Source: Synergistota bacterium
GTDB taxonomy: Bacteria; Synergistota; GBS-1
Length of the DNA: 64,000 nt
NCBI GenBank assembly: GCA_025060595.1
Contig: JANXBX010000002.1
Coordinates: 16,300 to 80,299 of the forward strand
Reading direction: 5' to 3'
The translations under genes and the position numbers were made by a program. The notes under the pieces are model-generated. The model saw nothing but the letters and a program-made list of their open reading frames with translations. It was not told the origin of the DNA and ran no database searches. Below are positions 36,313 to 44,282 of the stretch, one piece after another; positions within the stretch are counted from its first letter, which is position 1, and the number at the start of each line of letters is the position of its first letter.

Positions 36313-36911
36313 GTAAGGAAATCCTTAAGGAGTTTAAGAAGACAGGTTGGGGAATGTATATAGCAGGGCTACAAAACTCTCATAGCGGAAACTTAAGCGT
36401 TAGGTTAGGAAATAGAATGATAATAACCAGAAGAGGCTCCATGCTTGGTTTCCTTGAGGAAGATGATCTAGTGGAAATGTCTATAGATGAGGAAGATGGA
36501 ATGATGGCTATAGCCTCAACGGAGTTTCATATACATAGAGAGATATATAGAAAGACGGATGCCTTAGCAGTAGCTCACGCTCACCTTATAGCTGCAACAG
36601 CCTTATCCCTGCTTTACGATGAAATAATTCCCGTAGACGTAGAAGGAGCATATCACATAAAGAGGGTCCCGGTCTTGCATTTCGAACTAGGATCGGGCTC
36701 AAGGGAGATGGCAGAAACTTTACCGATCTATTTAAAGGATTACCCTATAGTAATGGTTAAGGGGCATGGTGCTTTCGCAGTTGGAGAAACCCTGGAGGAG
36801 GCTTTCTACTATTGTAGTGCTCTTGAAAATTCTGCAAAAATAGCTATGCTGTTAATCCAGGCTGGTGAGGACATAAGAAAATACCAGCCTGAAGGTTTAA
36901 AGAGGTGGTAA
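36303..36911 (+). CDS. Class II aldolase/adducin family protein (FucA-like)
   Basis: 202 residues with the zinc site of L-fuculose-phosphate-type aldolases: E74 (STEFHIHREIY), H92 and H94 (VAHAHLIAAT) and H155 (VKGHGAFAVG), plus the phosphate-binding SGNLSVR loop (28-34). Cleaves a sugar phosphate to dihydroxyacetone phosphate and an aldehyde, or acts as a decarboxylase-like relative. It overlaps the AOR gene by 10 nt, implying a joint pathway. Confidence 0.88.
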   Translation: MAISKEILKEFKKTGWGMYIAGLQNSHSGNLSVRLGNRMIITRRGSMLGFLEEDDLVEMSIDEEDGMMAIASTEFHIHREIYRKTDALAVAHAHLIAATALSLLYDEIIPVDVEGAYHIKRVPVLHFELGSGSREMAETLPIYLKDYPIVMVKGHGAFAVGETLEEAFYYCSALENSAKIAMLLIQAGEDIRKYQPEGLKRW

Positions 36912-36929
36912 CCTAAGGAGGCGAAAAAT

Positions 36930-38342
36930 TTGATTGATTTTATAAAAGCGGGAATGAAGTCAGAGGAGTATATCTGTAATACCTACACGGGAACTAAGGA
37001 AACGCTTGACAAGATAAAGGAGGAGATAGAATCCATTCCCTTCTTAAATAGGGGCTCTTACAGAAGAATAGATCTTTACGTGAGGGAGCTAAAGGATAAG
37101 CTAGGTGGGGATATTTTCCCATCGGATGTCCTTCCCCTTGTAAGCTATGCATTCCCCCAAGAGCAATTTGAGGAGATCGGGGAAGATGAAGAGGATAAAT
37201 CCTTACCATTATCTATAGAGGTAGATAAGCTTCTGATCTTTTACATGATCTTGAGGTATCATCCTTTCAAGGGAATGATAGTAAGGAGACTTATCTCAAG
37301 GGGAATAAACGCTAGCTTCTTTCTTAAGAGCTCACCTGGTGAAATGGTTAGACTAATAGAGTTTTTAGCTTTAGCTGATGCGGAAGCGGTTGAGGAGGTA
37401 AAAAGATGCCTTTCCTCAGGTAATTTCCTCCTGATAGACTTCGGAACAAGCCTTGAGGATCCTAGAGTTAAGAGCATACTTTCTTATCCATACCTAGTTG
37501 AATTCGAGATGAATAAGAGCGTAGATAAAATAATCAACAAGCTTAAGGGAAAGATCTTTTTAAACAGCTATAGGGAGGAGCTCTCAAAAGCCATACTGTT
37601 TAGATTAAGCGCCCTAAGCGATGAAGGAAGAGCGCTTGCTCTAATAGGCCAAAGAGGAGTAGGTAAAAGCACCTTGATAAGCTCTCTTTTAAAGGAGAGC
37701 GGTTGGCCTTTCTTCTCCATCTCTCTTTCGCCCGGAACACTAGATGAGTTATTTGGAAGCCATAAAGAACCGGGCCTGCTTTTTAAGGGAACGGTCTCTT
37801 GCGGAGTAATAAACCCTTGCATGATATTTGAGGATATAGAGACACCAAGCAGGAAAGCAGAAAAGTTCCTATTTCAGATAGTAGATCCGTATAATAGACA
37901 GGAAATAAGAGACCGCTTCACAAAGATAAGACTATTTTTAGGGAAGGCTCCGGTATTTCTAGTGGGAACGAAGCTAAACAAAAAATTCGACCATCCAAGC
38001 TTCAAAAGCAACGTGGATGTTTACGAACTGCCTCCCTTTAAACCCGAGGAGTTTAACATCATACTCTCAGATTACATCCTGCCAAAGGTTATATCCAAGA
38101 TGAAGGCAAGCTATAGAAAGATCCTTGAACCCTTAAAAGAAAAGGAGGCAGGGGATTTCTTAATAGATATACTAAAGGAAAGACAGAGCATCAAGGGCGG
38201 ATATACCTTGGATGGCCTTGAAAGAGCTGTAGAAAAACTCCTATTTATGCTCATATCCAAGAAGGGAAAGAAGATAACTTTAAGTGAGATAAAAAAGCTC
38301 ACTCCCCTCTTGAAAGAGGAGCTCGGGGGTGAAAGATTGTGA
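36930..38342 (+). CDS. Lon-like AAA+ ATPase without protease or N-domain
   Basis: 470 residues. Residues about 225-400 form an AAA+ module with Walker A GQRGVGKST (about 240-248) and Walker B MIFEDIE (about 297-302). The segment LFQIVDPYNRQEIRDRFTKI followed by VFLVGTKLN lines up with the Lon signature around LLEVLDPEQN...FIATAN. The usual Lon Ser-Lys protease domain is absent, and the N-terminal 220 residues are not the Lon substrate domain but an unrecognised, mostly helical region. TTG at 36930 with AAGGAGG is the start. Likely a remodelling or sensing ATPase of the AOR operon; the target is unknown. Confidence 0.75.
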   Translation: MIDFIKAGMKSEEYICNTYTGTKETLDKIKEEIESIPFLNRGSYRRIDLYVRELKDKLGGDIFPSDVLPLVSYAFPQEQFEEIGEDEEDKSLPLSIEVDKLLIFYMILRYHPFKGMIVRRLISRGINASFFLKSSPGEMVRLIEFLALADAEAVEEVKRCLSSGNFLLIDFGTSLEDPRVKSILSYPYLVEFEMNKSVDKIINKLKGKIFLNSYREELSKAILFRLSALSDEGRALALIGQRGVGKSTLISSLLKESGWPFFSISLSPGTLDELFGSHKEPGLLFKGTVSCGVINPCMIFEDIETPSRKAEKFLFQIVDPYNRQEIRDRFTKIRLFLGKAPVFLVGTKLNKKFDHPSFKSNVDVYELPPFKPEEFNIILSDYILPKVISKMKASYRKILEPLKEKEAGDFLIDILKERQSIKGGYTLDGLERAVEKLLFMLISKKGKKITLSEIKKLTPLLKEELGGERL

Positions 38343-38503
38343 TTAAACCGGCAAGCTATATCTTTAATCTATATAAGGGAGAATACGATGAAGAGGAATT
38401 GAGCATAGATAAAGATACCTTTAGAAGAACCCTGATAGAGCCCTTCTTCATATCTTTAGATATAGAAGTAGAAATAAAGGGAAATGGGGAAGAGGATAAT
38501 TAG
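38339..38503 (+). CDS. Small acidic protein (54 residues), unknown
   Basis: A short frame starts with GTG at 38339, overlapping the stop of the ATPase gene (GTGA), and ends at TAG 38503. It encodes 54 residues that look protein-like (IKPASYIFNLYKGEYDEEEL, LIEPFFISLDIEVEI) and acidic. The Lon-like gene offers GGGGGTGAAAG upstream as ribosome site. Translational coupling suggests a partner or adaptor of the ATPase. No family recognised. It overlaps the convergent DJ-1 gene by 4 nt. Confidence 0.6.
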   Translation: MIKPASYIFNLYKGEYDEEELSIDKDTFRRTLIEPFFISLDIEVEIKGNGEEDN

Positions 38504-39072
38504 CTTCCCTTAAGCTTTCTTACTATCGCTTCCTTAAACTTCTGTGAAGCTTGGGGACCATTAGCCGTTATTATTCCCTTATCCTCTATAACCAGCACAT
38601 CTAAATAGTGAGCCCCTAACATCTTCAAGGTTGGGGCCACACTTGGCCAGCAAGTTGACTTAACTCCCCTAAGCAAACCTGCCTTAGCCAAAGTAACGGG
38701 AGCTATACATATAGCACATACAAGTTTCCCCTGATTGTAGATCTCCTTAGCTATCCTGTGAGCCTCAGGGTCATCCCAGAAAACATCGGCACCGACACCG
38801 CCAACAAAGATAACAGCCTTATAGTCCTTAGAATTAACATCTTTAAGGGCTATTTCAGCCTGAGCTTTTCCACCAAGCATACCCTTAAGCTCACCCTTGC
38901 TCTTCGAAGCTATGACCGGCGTTAACCCCGCCTCTTTTACAGCCTGATAGGATGCCTCAAACTCCTCATCCCTATAGTTATTAGCTACAACTAGCAACAC
39001 CTTGCCCTCTAAAGCGTAACATATGCTTGGAAGCAAAGCCAAGGCTAAACATGTAACGATGACCTCTTTCAT
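38500..39072 (-). CDS. Exported DJ-1/PfpI family protein
   Basis: 190 residues: N-terminal signal peptide (about 1-20) then a DJ-1/PfpI fold with the acidic YRDEEFEASY loop (about 33-42) and nucleophile elbow VCAICIAP (C122). Family members act as chaperones, deglycases or peptidases; export is unusual for DJ-1 proteins. It overlaps the upstream hydrolase gene by 4 nt. Confidence 0.82.
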   Translation of the reverse strand: MKEVIVTCLALALLPSICYALEGKVLLVVANNYRDEEFEASYQAVKEAGLTPVIASKSKGELKGMLGGKAQAEIALKDVNSKDYKAVIFVGGVGADVFWDDPEAHRIAKEIYNQGKLVCAICIAPVTLAKAGLLRGVKSTCWPSVAPTLKMLGAHYLDVLVIEDKGIITANGPQASQKFKEAIVRKLKGS

Positions 39073-40019
39073 CCCCTACTCACCTCCTCCCCCTTTATTT
39101 TATCAAAAATTAGCTTGGATATCTTATTGCCAAAAAATACAGTTAAACCGTGAGTGGAAGGAAGCCAGTGTATCTCAGGCTCTCCCAATGCCTCCCAAAG
39201 CTCCAAAGCGGAAGCCCATGGTATGACCATATCGAAAAGAGAGTTTATCATAACTATCTTCTTATTCTTAACGAAAGGAGCAAAAGTCAATGGGTCAAAC
39301 AGAAAACATATTTTTGGAAGCTCTACTTCTTTCCAGGAACCAGCCCTTTTAATCCGTTCAAGATAGCTAGGATACTCTCTATAAAGCCTATGGCATATCC
39401 CTCTTCCACACCCTTCCTCGGTCATAAAGAGCCTCACTAAGCCTTTCCATACGATTCTTTCAAGGTTCCCTCCTCCTAATATGAGAAATCCTCCCCTTAA
39501 GCTATTCTCAACCGCCAAGGTTATAATGGCTATCATAGCACCAAGGCTTACCCCAGCTACGAAGGAAAAGCCCTCTTTCCCTAAAAGCCTTAAAGCAACT
39601 CGAGCATCCAAAACAGCTTGATGAAAAAAGGCGGCTGTCTCTACATCATTAAAGTCCCTAAACCATATAGCGCTTGACTTTCCCGGAGGAGTCCTTTCAA
39701 GGTGATAAGGAAGGGTCAAAAAGGCACTCTTTACACCAAGATGAGCGAGCTTCTTAGGAAGCAAAGAGTAAAGAAGCTTTTTCCTCTTGGATATCCCCAA
39801 GCCATGAATGAAAAGCAAAAAAGAGTTAAATCTCTTCTCCTTAGGAATAAAAACATCCACATAGACTCTATTATTTACCTCATAGGGGCTTTTATAGGGG
39901 CTATCGTAAGATAACCTATCGATTAGGAGATCTTTCTCCTCTCTAACATCAGAGGATATAGATAGGTTAAGGCCTTCGGGAAGCTCATAGATGAAGCTCC
40001 TCCAATCTTCCGCCCTCAA
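39069..40019 (-). CDS. Alpha/beta hydrolase-fold protein
   Basis: 316 residues: oxyanion-type FIHGLGISKRKK (about 70), nucleophile elbow GVSLGA (S158), acid in NSLFDMVIP and histidine in PSTHGLTVFF near the C-terminus, so the catalytic triad appears complete. No signal peptide. Substrate unknown. It overlaps the ECF ATPase gene end by 35 nt. Confidence 0.75.
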   Translation of the reverse strand: MRAEDWRSFIYELPEGLNLSISSDVREEKDLLIDRLSYDSPYKSPYEVNNRVYVDVFIPKEKRFNSFLLFIHGLGISKRKKLLYSLLPKKLAHLGVKSAFLTLPYHLERTPPGKSSAIWFRDFNDVETAAFFHQAVLDARVALRLLGKEGFSFVAGVSLGAMIAIITLAVENSLRGGFLILGGGNLERIVWKGLVRLFMTEEGCGRGICHRLYREYPSYLERIKRAGSWKEVELPKICFLFDPLTFAPFVKNKKIVMINSLFDMVIPWASALELWEALGEPEIHWLPSTHGLTVFFGNKISKLIFDKIKGEEVSRG

Positions 40020-40632
40020 GCTTATATACCCTCCGGCAAACCCTTTTTAAAAGGGAAAAGTCATGAGCTATTAATATTATAGCCTTATTAAGGCCTTTTA
40101 TGATACTTTCAACCTTCAAAGAGTATCTCTCATCAAGCCCATTTAACGGCTCATCTAATATAAGGCCTTCTGGCTCCATAGCTAAAACCGCGCCAATGGA
40201 AACGATTCTTTTCTCCCCACCCGAAAGCTTATAAGTTATCTTATCTTTAAGATGAGATATGCTTAGCCAGCTTAAGATCCCATTAACCCTATCCTCAAGC
40301 TCCTTACCCCTTAAACCCAAGTTTAACGGACCGAAAGCAATATCCTCAAATACGGTAGGGCAAAAAAGCTGATCATCAGGATCTTGAAAAACATATCCTA
40401 CCTTTGTTCTAAGCTCGTAAAAGTCTCTTTCGTCTCTTAACTCCTTACCTTTAAATAGAAGCTTTCCCTTTTGAGGAGTTATAAAGCCCATTATTATCTC
40501 AGCTAAAGTAGTCTTCCCAGCCCCATTAGGTCCGGTGATCCCTATTTTATCTTCGGGGAAGAGCTCAAGATTAACTCCGCTTAAAAGAGGTTTATCCCCA
40601 TAAGAGAAGTGAATATCAACTAACTTTATCAA
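39985..40632 (-). CDS. cbiO: Ni/Co ECF transporter ATPase (CbiO/NikO)
   Basis: 215 residues: Walker A GPNGAGKTT, Q-loop FQDPDDQLF (the DDQ pattern typical of ECF ATPases), signature LSGGEKR, Walker B GLILDEPLNGLD and H-loop. TTG at 40632 gives the family start IKLVDIHFSYGD; an upstream TTG at 40644 is possible and the frame open from 40686 is antisense-free but overlaps cbiQ. It powers metal uptake with the two genes before it. Confidence 0.9.
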   Translation of the reverse strand: MIKLVDIHFSYGDKPLLSGVNLELFPEDKIGITGPNGAGKTTLAEIIMGFITPQKGKLLFKGKELRDERDFYELRTKVGYVFQDPDDQLFCPTVFEDIAFGPLNLGLRGKELEDRVNGILSWLSISHLKDKITYKLSGGEKRIVSIGAVLAMEPEGLILDEPLNGLDERYSLKVESIIKGLNKAIILIAHDFSLLKRVCRRVYKLEGGRLEELHL

Positions 40633-41272
40633 AGGCTCTCTCAAAAGAGTTATTACCCCCAAAAAGTATCTTACCGTTAAAGCCACGCGCTAACATAGCC
40701 TTATAAACCCTCTCTGCTCTAACGTAGCTTTTTACAAGAAGCATACCTATAAGATATCCATAGATCTTATAGGTATGAAGATCGGTCCTCGGTTTAAAGG
40801 CACGAGCCTTCATCGCCTTCTTAAGCTTTCTATACTCAGATTCTATGACGCTTATATACCTTAAACCAAGAAATGTTATTTCCACAAGCTTAGGAGGAAA
40901 GCCAAGCCCATAAAGAGCACGAACTACTTCAATGGGATCTGAAGAACCTATAAGCATAGAACCCCCTAACAATATTATAGAAGATCGGGAAAAAATAAAA
41001 AGGGCTTCCCTTAAACCCTCATAACTTATAAAAAGAGGACCTATCTCTAAAAGGGGAGTACCTGGATAGGTAAAGGGAAGAAAGAAAACCACTCCTAAGA
41101 GAAATAGTTCAAGGAAAACTACCTTCCTAAAACTACTTATAATATTAATATGATATATTAGGCCTAATAGAAGCAGGGAAAGAAAACCTACAAGAAGAGT
41201 TAGCCATCCTTTGGATATAGCAATAACCGTTGCAAAACCAAAGAGGAAAACCAATTTAAACTTTGCATCCAT
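40616..41272 (-). CDS. cbiQ: Ni/Co ECF transporter T-component (CbiQ/NikQ)
   Basis: 218 residues with about five membrane helices and the coupling motifs RALYGLGFPPKLVE and AMKARAFKPRT, ending with AERVYKAMLARGF, the two Ala-Arg-Gly-type helices that dock on the ATPase. It links the ATPase to the metal-binding CbiM subunit. Confidence 0.9.
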   Translation of the reverse strand: MDAKFKLVFLFGFATVIAISKGWLTLLVGFLSLLLLGLIYHINIISSFRKVVFLELFLLGVVFFLPFTYPGTPLLEIGPLFISYEGLREALFIFSRSSIILLGGSMLIGSSDPIEVVRALYGLGFPPKLVEITFLGLRYISVIESEYRKLKKAMKARAFKPRTDLHTYKIYGYLIGMLLVKSYVRAERVYKAMLARGFNGKILFGGNNSFERAFDKVS

Positions 41273-41288
41273 TTTATCTAACCTGGTC

Positions 41289-42413
41289 CTAATTTCCCCT
41301 CCTTCTTGCTAAAACCATGGCTAAGATGCCAAAAACACCGAATATATAGCCTATCCCACCTACTATTTCGGTTATAGAGGGCTTAGACAGCCTTTCCTCT
41401 ATCTTAAATAGGCTATCCCTTATAGGCTTTAGCTTTTCATCTATCAGCCTAGAAAGCTCTTCAGGATTTTGGATCTTAACCTCGGAAGAGCCAGATGGTA
41501 AAGATCTACCCTCATTAAGTGATAAGAGAGCTTGCGATTTATGCCCAAGATCCGCCTCAACCGTTATCTTAATCTCCGAAACCCCAGGGGGAGGATTAAA
41601 CGCAAAGTTTCCATCTTCATCCGTTTTCCCCTCTAGGATAAGCTCTCCTTTAACGTTATCGTAAACCCAAACCCTCGCGCCCTTAACGCCTTCACCGCTA
41701 CTAAAATAGGTCCTTGTGATTACCTTTCCACTATCATCTAAATAGGCAAAGGTCTTAACCTTATGGGCAAGACAGGAATCGCTTAAAGAGAAGAAAACTA
41801 AAAGAAAAACTAAAACCGATGCTAAAACTTTAGGATTAACCCTTTTTACAAATAGCAAAACCACAGAGCTTATCAATCCTTCGATGACCATAACTGGAAG
41901 ATGAGCTATAAATACAAGCTTAGCAAGAGCCAAAAAGCCCTCTCCCTTTAAAGCTAAGACTAAGGCCACAAGGAACCCCGCAAGGGCAACCGAAAAGGCA
42001 CCTATAAGAAAGCCTCCAAGGGAGCTTAAGAGGCTTCTATCGGAAAGCACCAATCTTCTAAAGAAAAAATAGGATAGAACCGCAGGAAAGGCCATGTTAA
42101 AGGTATTGATCCCAAGGGTGGTTAATCCCCCAAATTGAAATAAAATACCTTGAAGAAACAGGGCAACTAGGATGGACGGGAAAGCCATCCAGCCAAGAAG
42201 AAGACCGTTTAACCCATTTAAGATAAGGTGAACGCTCGTTGGGCCCAGGGGAACATGAACTAAAGAGGCAACAAAAAAGGCAGAAGATAATATCCCAACC
42301 TTAGGTATATCCCTTTCAGTAACCTTTTTTAATCCCAAGTAAGTGCCTCCTATAGTTAAAATAGCCCCAGATATCAAAACTGGCGCTGATAAGACTCCCT
42401 CTGAAATGTGCAT
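41289..42413 (-). CDS. cbiM: Nickel/cobalt ECF S-component: CbiM/NikM fused to NikL-like domain
   Basis: 374 residues. The mature start MHISEGVLSAPV is the metal-chelating N-terminus of CbiM/NikM, so ATG 42413 is chosen; the frame upstream to 42455 runs through the promoter. Residues 1-210 carry the CbiM helices (VPLGPTSVHLILNGLNGLLLGWMAFP). Residues about 215-374 form a NikL-like extracytoplasmic domain (AHKVKTFAYLDDSGKVI, GARVWVYDN, EGKTDEDGNFAFNPP) ending in a membrane helix. The NikL fusion points to nickel rather than cobalt (inference). Confidence 0.88.
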   Translation of the reverse strand: MHISEGVLSAPVLISGAILTIGGTYLGLKKVTERDIPKVGILSSAFFVASLVHVPLGPTSVHLILNGLNGLLLGWMAFPSILVALFLQGILFQFGGLTTLGINTFNMAFPAVLSYFFFRRLVLSDRSLLSSLGGFLIGAFSVALAGFLVALVLALKGEGFLALAKLVFIAHLPVMVIEGLISSVVLLFVKRVNPKVLASVLVFLLVFFSLSDSCLAHKVKTFAYLDDSGKVITRTYFSSGEGVKGARVWVYDNVKGELILEGKTDEDGNFAFNPPPGVSEIKITVEADLGHKSQALLSLNEGRSLPSGSSEVKIQNPEELSRLIDEKLKPIRDSLFKIEERLSKPSITEIVGGIGYIFGVFGILAMVLARRRGN

Positions 42414-42438
42414 TTCGGTATCACCTCTTATCTTCTTG

Positions 42439-42472
42439 GTGTTATCATATCCCATAAAAGTAGACCTGTCAA
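42439..42472 (-). promoter_or_regulatory. Promoter of the Ni/Co ECF operon with GTGTTATCATA box
   Basis: Minus strand TTGACA (42467-42472), 17 nt, TATGAT (42444-42449). The -10 continues as TATGATAACAC (plus-strand GTGTTATCATA, 42439-42449), an 11-mer repeated exactly in the DUF4198 promoter and with one change in the metal-chelate importer promoter. Confidence 0.75.
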
Positions 42473-42499
42473 GGCAAAGGGAAAATTGACACTTTTAAA

Positions 42500-43261
42500 T
42501 TACACCACCTTAGGGATGACCAAAACTCTTCCGTTAAGTTTCAATATATCCACCCTTATGCCATAAACCTCAAAAACAGCCTTTTCGTTAACAACCTCTT
42601 TGCCACCGAAGGCATAGATCTTTCCATCCTTTAATAAAAGAACCCTATCAGCGTAACCTAAGGCAAGATTAATATCATGCATTGTAACTATAGCTGACAT
42701 TCCCTTCTCCTTAACGATGCTCTTTAATAAATTCATCACCTCTACCTGATTTCTTATATCGAGGTTATTAGTTGGCTCATCAAGAAGGAGATACCTTGGC
42801 TCTTGAGCGAAAGCCCTGGCAATCAAAACAAGCTGAAGCTCTCCCCCGCTTAACTCGTTAAGCCTTCTAAAGGCGATCTTCTCCATATTAAGAAGACTAA
42901 TGATCTCTTCGACAACCCTTATATCATAATCCTTAGCCTCCCAATTTATATAAGGCCTTCTACCAAGCAATATAGTGTCGAAGACGGTCAAGTAGTTTAT
43001 CTCTCCTCTTTGAGGAACATAACCAAAGATCCTGGATATATCCTTTAGAGTAAGTTCTCTTAAATCAAGCTTATCTAAATAAACCGATCCTTTAGGGCTC
43101 AATATACCGTTTAAGCACTTCAAAAGGGTAGTCTTCCCGCTTCCGTTAGGACCAAGTATGAAAAGAAGCTCACCATCTCCGATCGAAAAGCCTATATCTC
43201 TTAAAACCTCTACCCCACCATAAGAGTAAGATAAATCGTTAACCTTTAACACCCTTACCAC
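42500..43261 (-). CDS. FecCD-type importer ATPase (FepC/BtuD family)
   Basis: 253 residues: Walker A GPNGSGKTT, Q-loop YVPQRGEINYLTVFDTILLGRRPY (in two parts typical of iron/B12 importers), signature LSGGELQ, Walker B YLLLDEPTNNLD, H-loop. Energises uptake through the permease whose gene it overlaps by 23 nt. Confidence 0.92.
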   Translation of the reverse strand: MVRVLKVNDLSYSYGGVEVLRDIGFSIGDGELLFILGPNGSGKTTLLKCLNGILSPKGSVYLDKLDLRELTLKDISRIFGYVPQRGEINYLTVFDTILLGRRPYINWEAKDYDIRVVEEIISLLNMEKIAFRRLNELSGGELQLVLIARAFAQEPRYLLLDEPTNNLDIRNQVEVMNLLKSIVKEKGMSAIVTMHDINLALGYADRVLLLKDGKIYAFGGKEVVNEKAVFEVYGIRVDILKLNGRVLVIPKVV

Positions 43262-44282
43262 CCTTTAGAAGAAGATATATAAAAAGAGGCGCACCACCTA
43301 TGGAGGTTATAACTCCAACCGGTATTATCACAGGGGATAATATAGTTCTTCCAATGGTATCGGAAACCAAGAGCATGATAGCTCCCACCACTGAGCTTAA
43401 CGGTATCAGAAATCTATAATCTCCACCTATAACCAATCTCAAAATATGGGGGGAAACAAGCCCTACAAAACCTATAACCCCAGTAAACGAAACACATAAA
43501 GCCGTTAACAAGGAAGAGACTATCATCCCTTCAAGCCTAACTCTATTAGGCTTAACCCCTAAAGACATCGCCGTTTCATCGCCCATGAGAATAGAGTTAT
43601 AGTCCCATCTTCGATAGAAGAAGTATATGAAGCAGAGTAAAAATAAAATCAACATTATACGAATCTCGTTCCAGTTTGTCCTTCCCACATCACCAAAAGT
43701 CCAAAAAACTATGGATGCAACATGAACATCAGTAGTAAAGTATTGGATTAACATGACCCCGGCTTGAAAAAGGGCGGACATAGCTACCCCAGCAAGTATC
43801 ATGGCTTCTGGAGTGAAATTCTTAAGCTTAGATAAAGCAAGTATAACGAAGGCGCTTAAAAGAGCTCCCAAGAAAGCGAAAATGGGGACAACGTACGGAT
43901 CAAATATGGTTAAAGCCTCACCAACACGATGAACATGCCCTGCCCCCAAATATATTATTGCTAAGGATGCCCCGAAGGCCGCCCCTTGAGATACTCCAAG
44001 AGTGAATGGAGAAGCCAAAGGGTTTCTCAATATGCATTGCATAACCGCACCAGACAAGGACAAGCTTCCCCCCACAACGATTGCGGAGGCTATCCTTGGA
44101 AGCCTAACGTTCCATAAAACAGGATGTCTATTGAAAAGACCCTCCACAAGATCTAACAAAGACATCCTATAACTACCTAAACCTAAAGAGATAAGGGCAA
44201 GAAAGATCAATCCAGTAAGAAGCGCTATTCCAAAAGTTATCCTACTTTTAACAAGCCTCTTATACTCACCACTTAGTAACAT
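43239..44282 (-). CDS. FecCD-family metal-chelate permease
   Basis: 347 residues, about ten membrane helices, with LWNVRLPRIASAIVVGGSLSLSGAVMQ (family start), FTLGVSQGAAFGA and GFVGLVSPHILRLVIGGDYRFLIP segments. Homodimeric permease for iron siderophores, haem, B12 or other metal complexes. Overlaps the binding-protein gene by 17 nt. Confidence 0.92.
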   Translation of the reverse strand: MLLSGEYKRLVKSRITFGIALLTGLIFLALISLGLGSYRMSLLDLVEGLFNRHPVLWNVRLPRIASAIVVGGSLSLSGAVMQCILRNPLASPFTLGVSQGAAFGASLAIIYLGAGHVHRVGEALTIFDPYVVPIFAFLGALLSAFVILALSKLKNFTPEAMILAGVAMSALFQAGVMLIQYFTTDVHVASIVFWTFGDVGRTNWNEIRIMLILFLLCFIYFFYRRWDYNSILMGDETAMSLGVKPNRVRLEGMIVSSLLTALCVSFTGVIGFVGLVSPHILRLVIGGDYRFLIPLSSVVGAIMLLVSDTIGRTILSPVIIPVGVITSIGGAPLFIYLLLKGGKGVKG

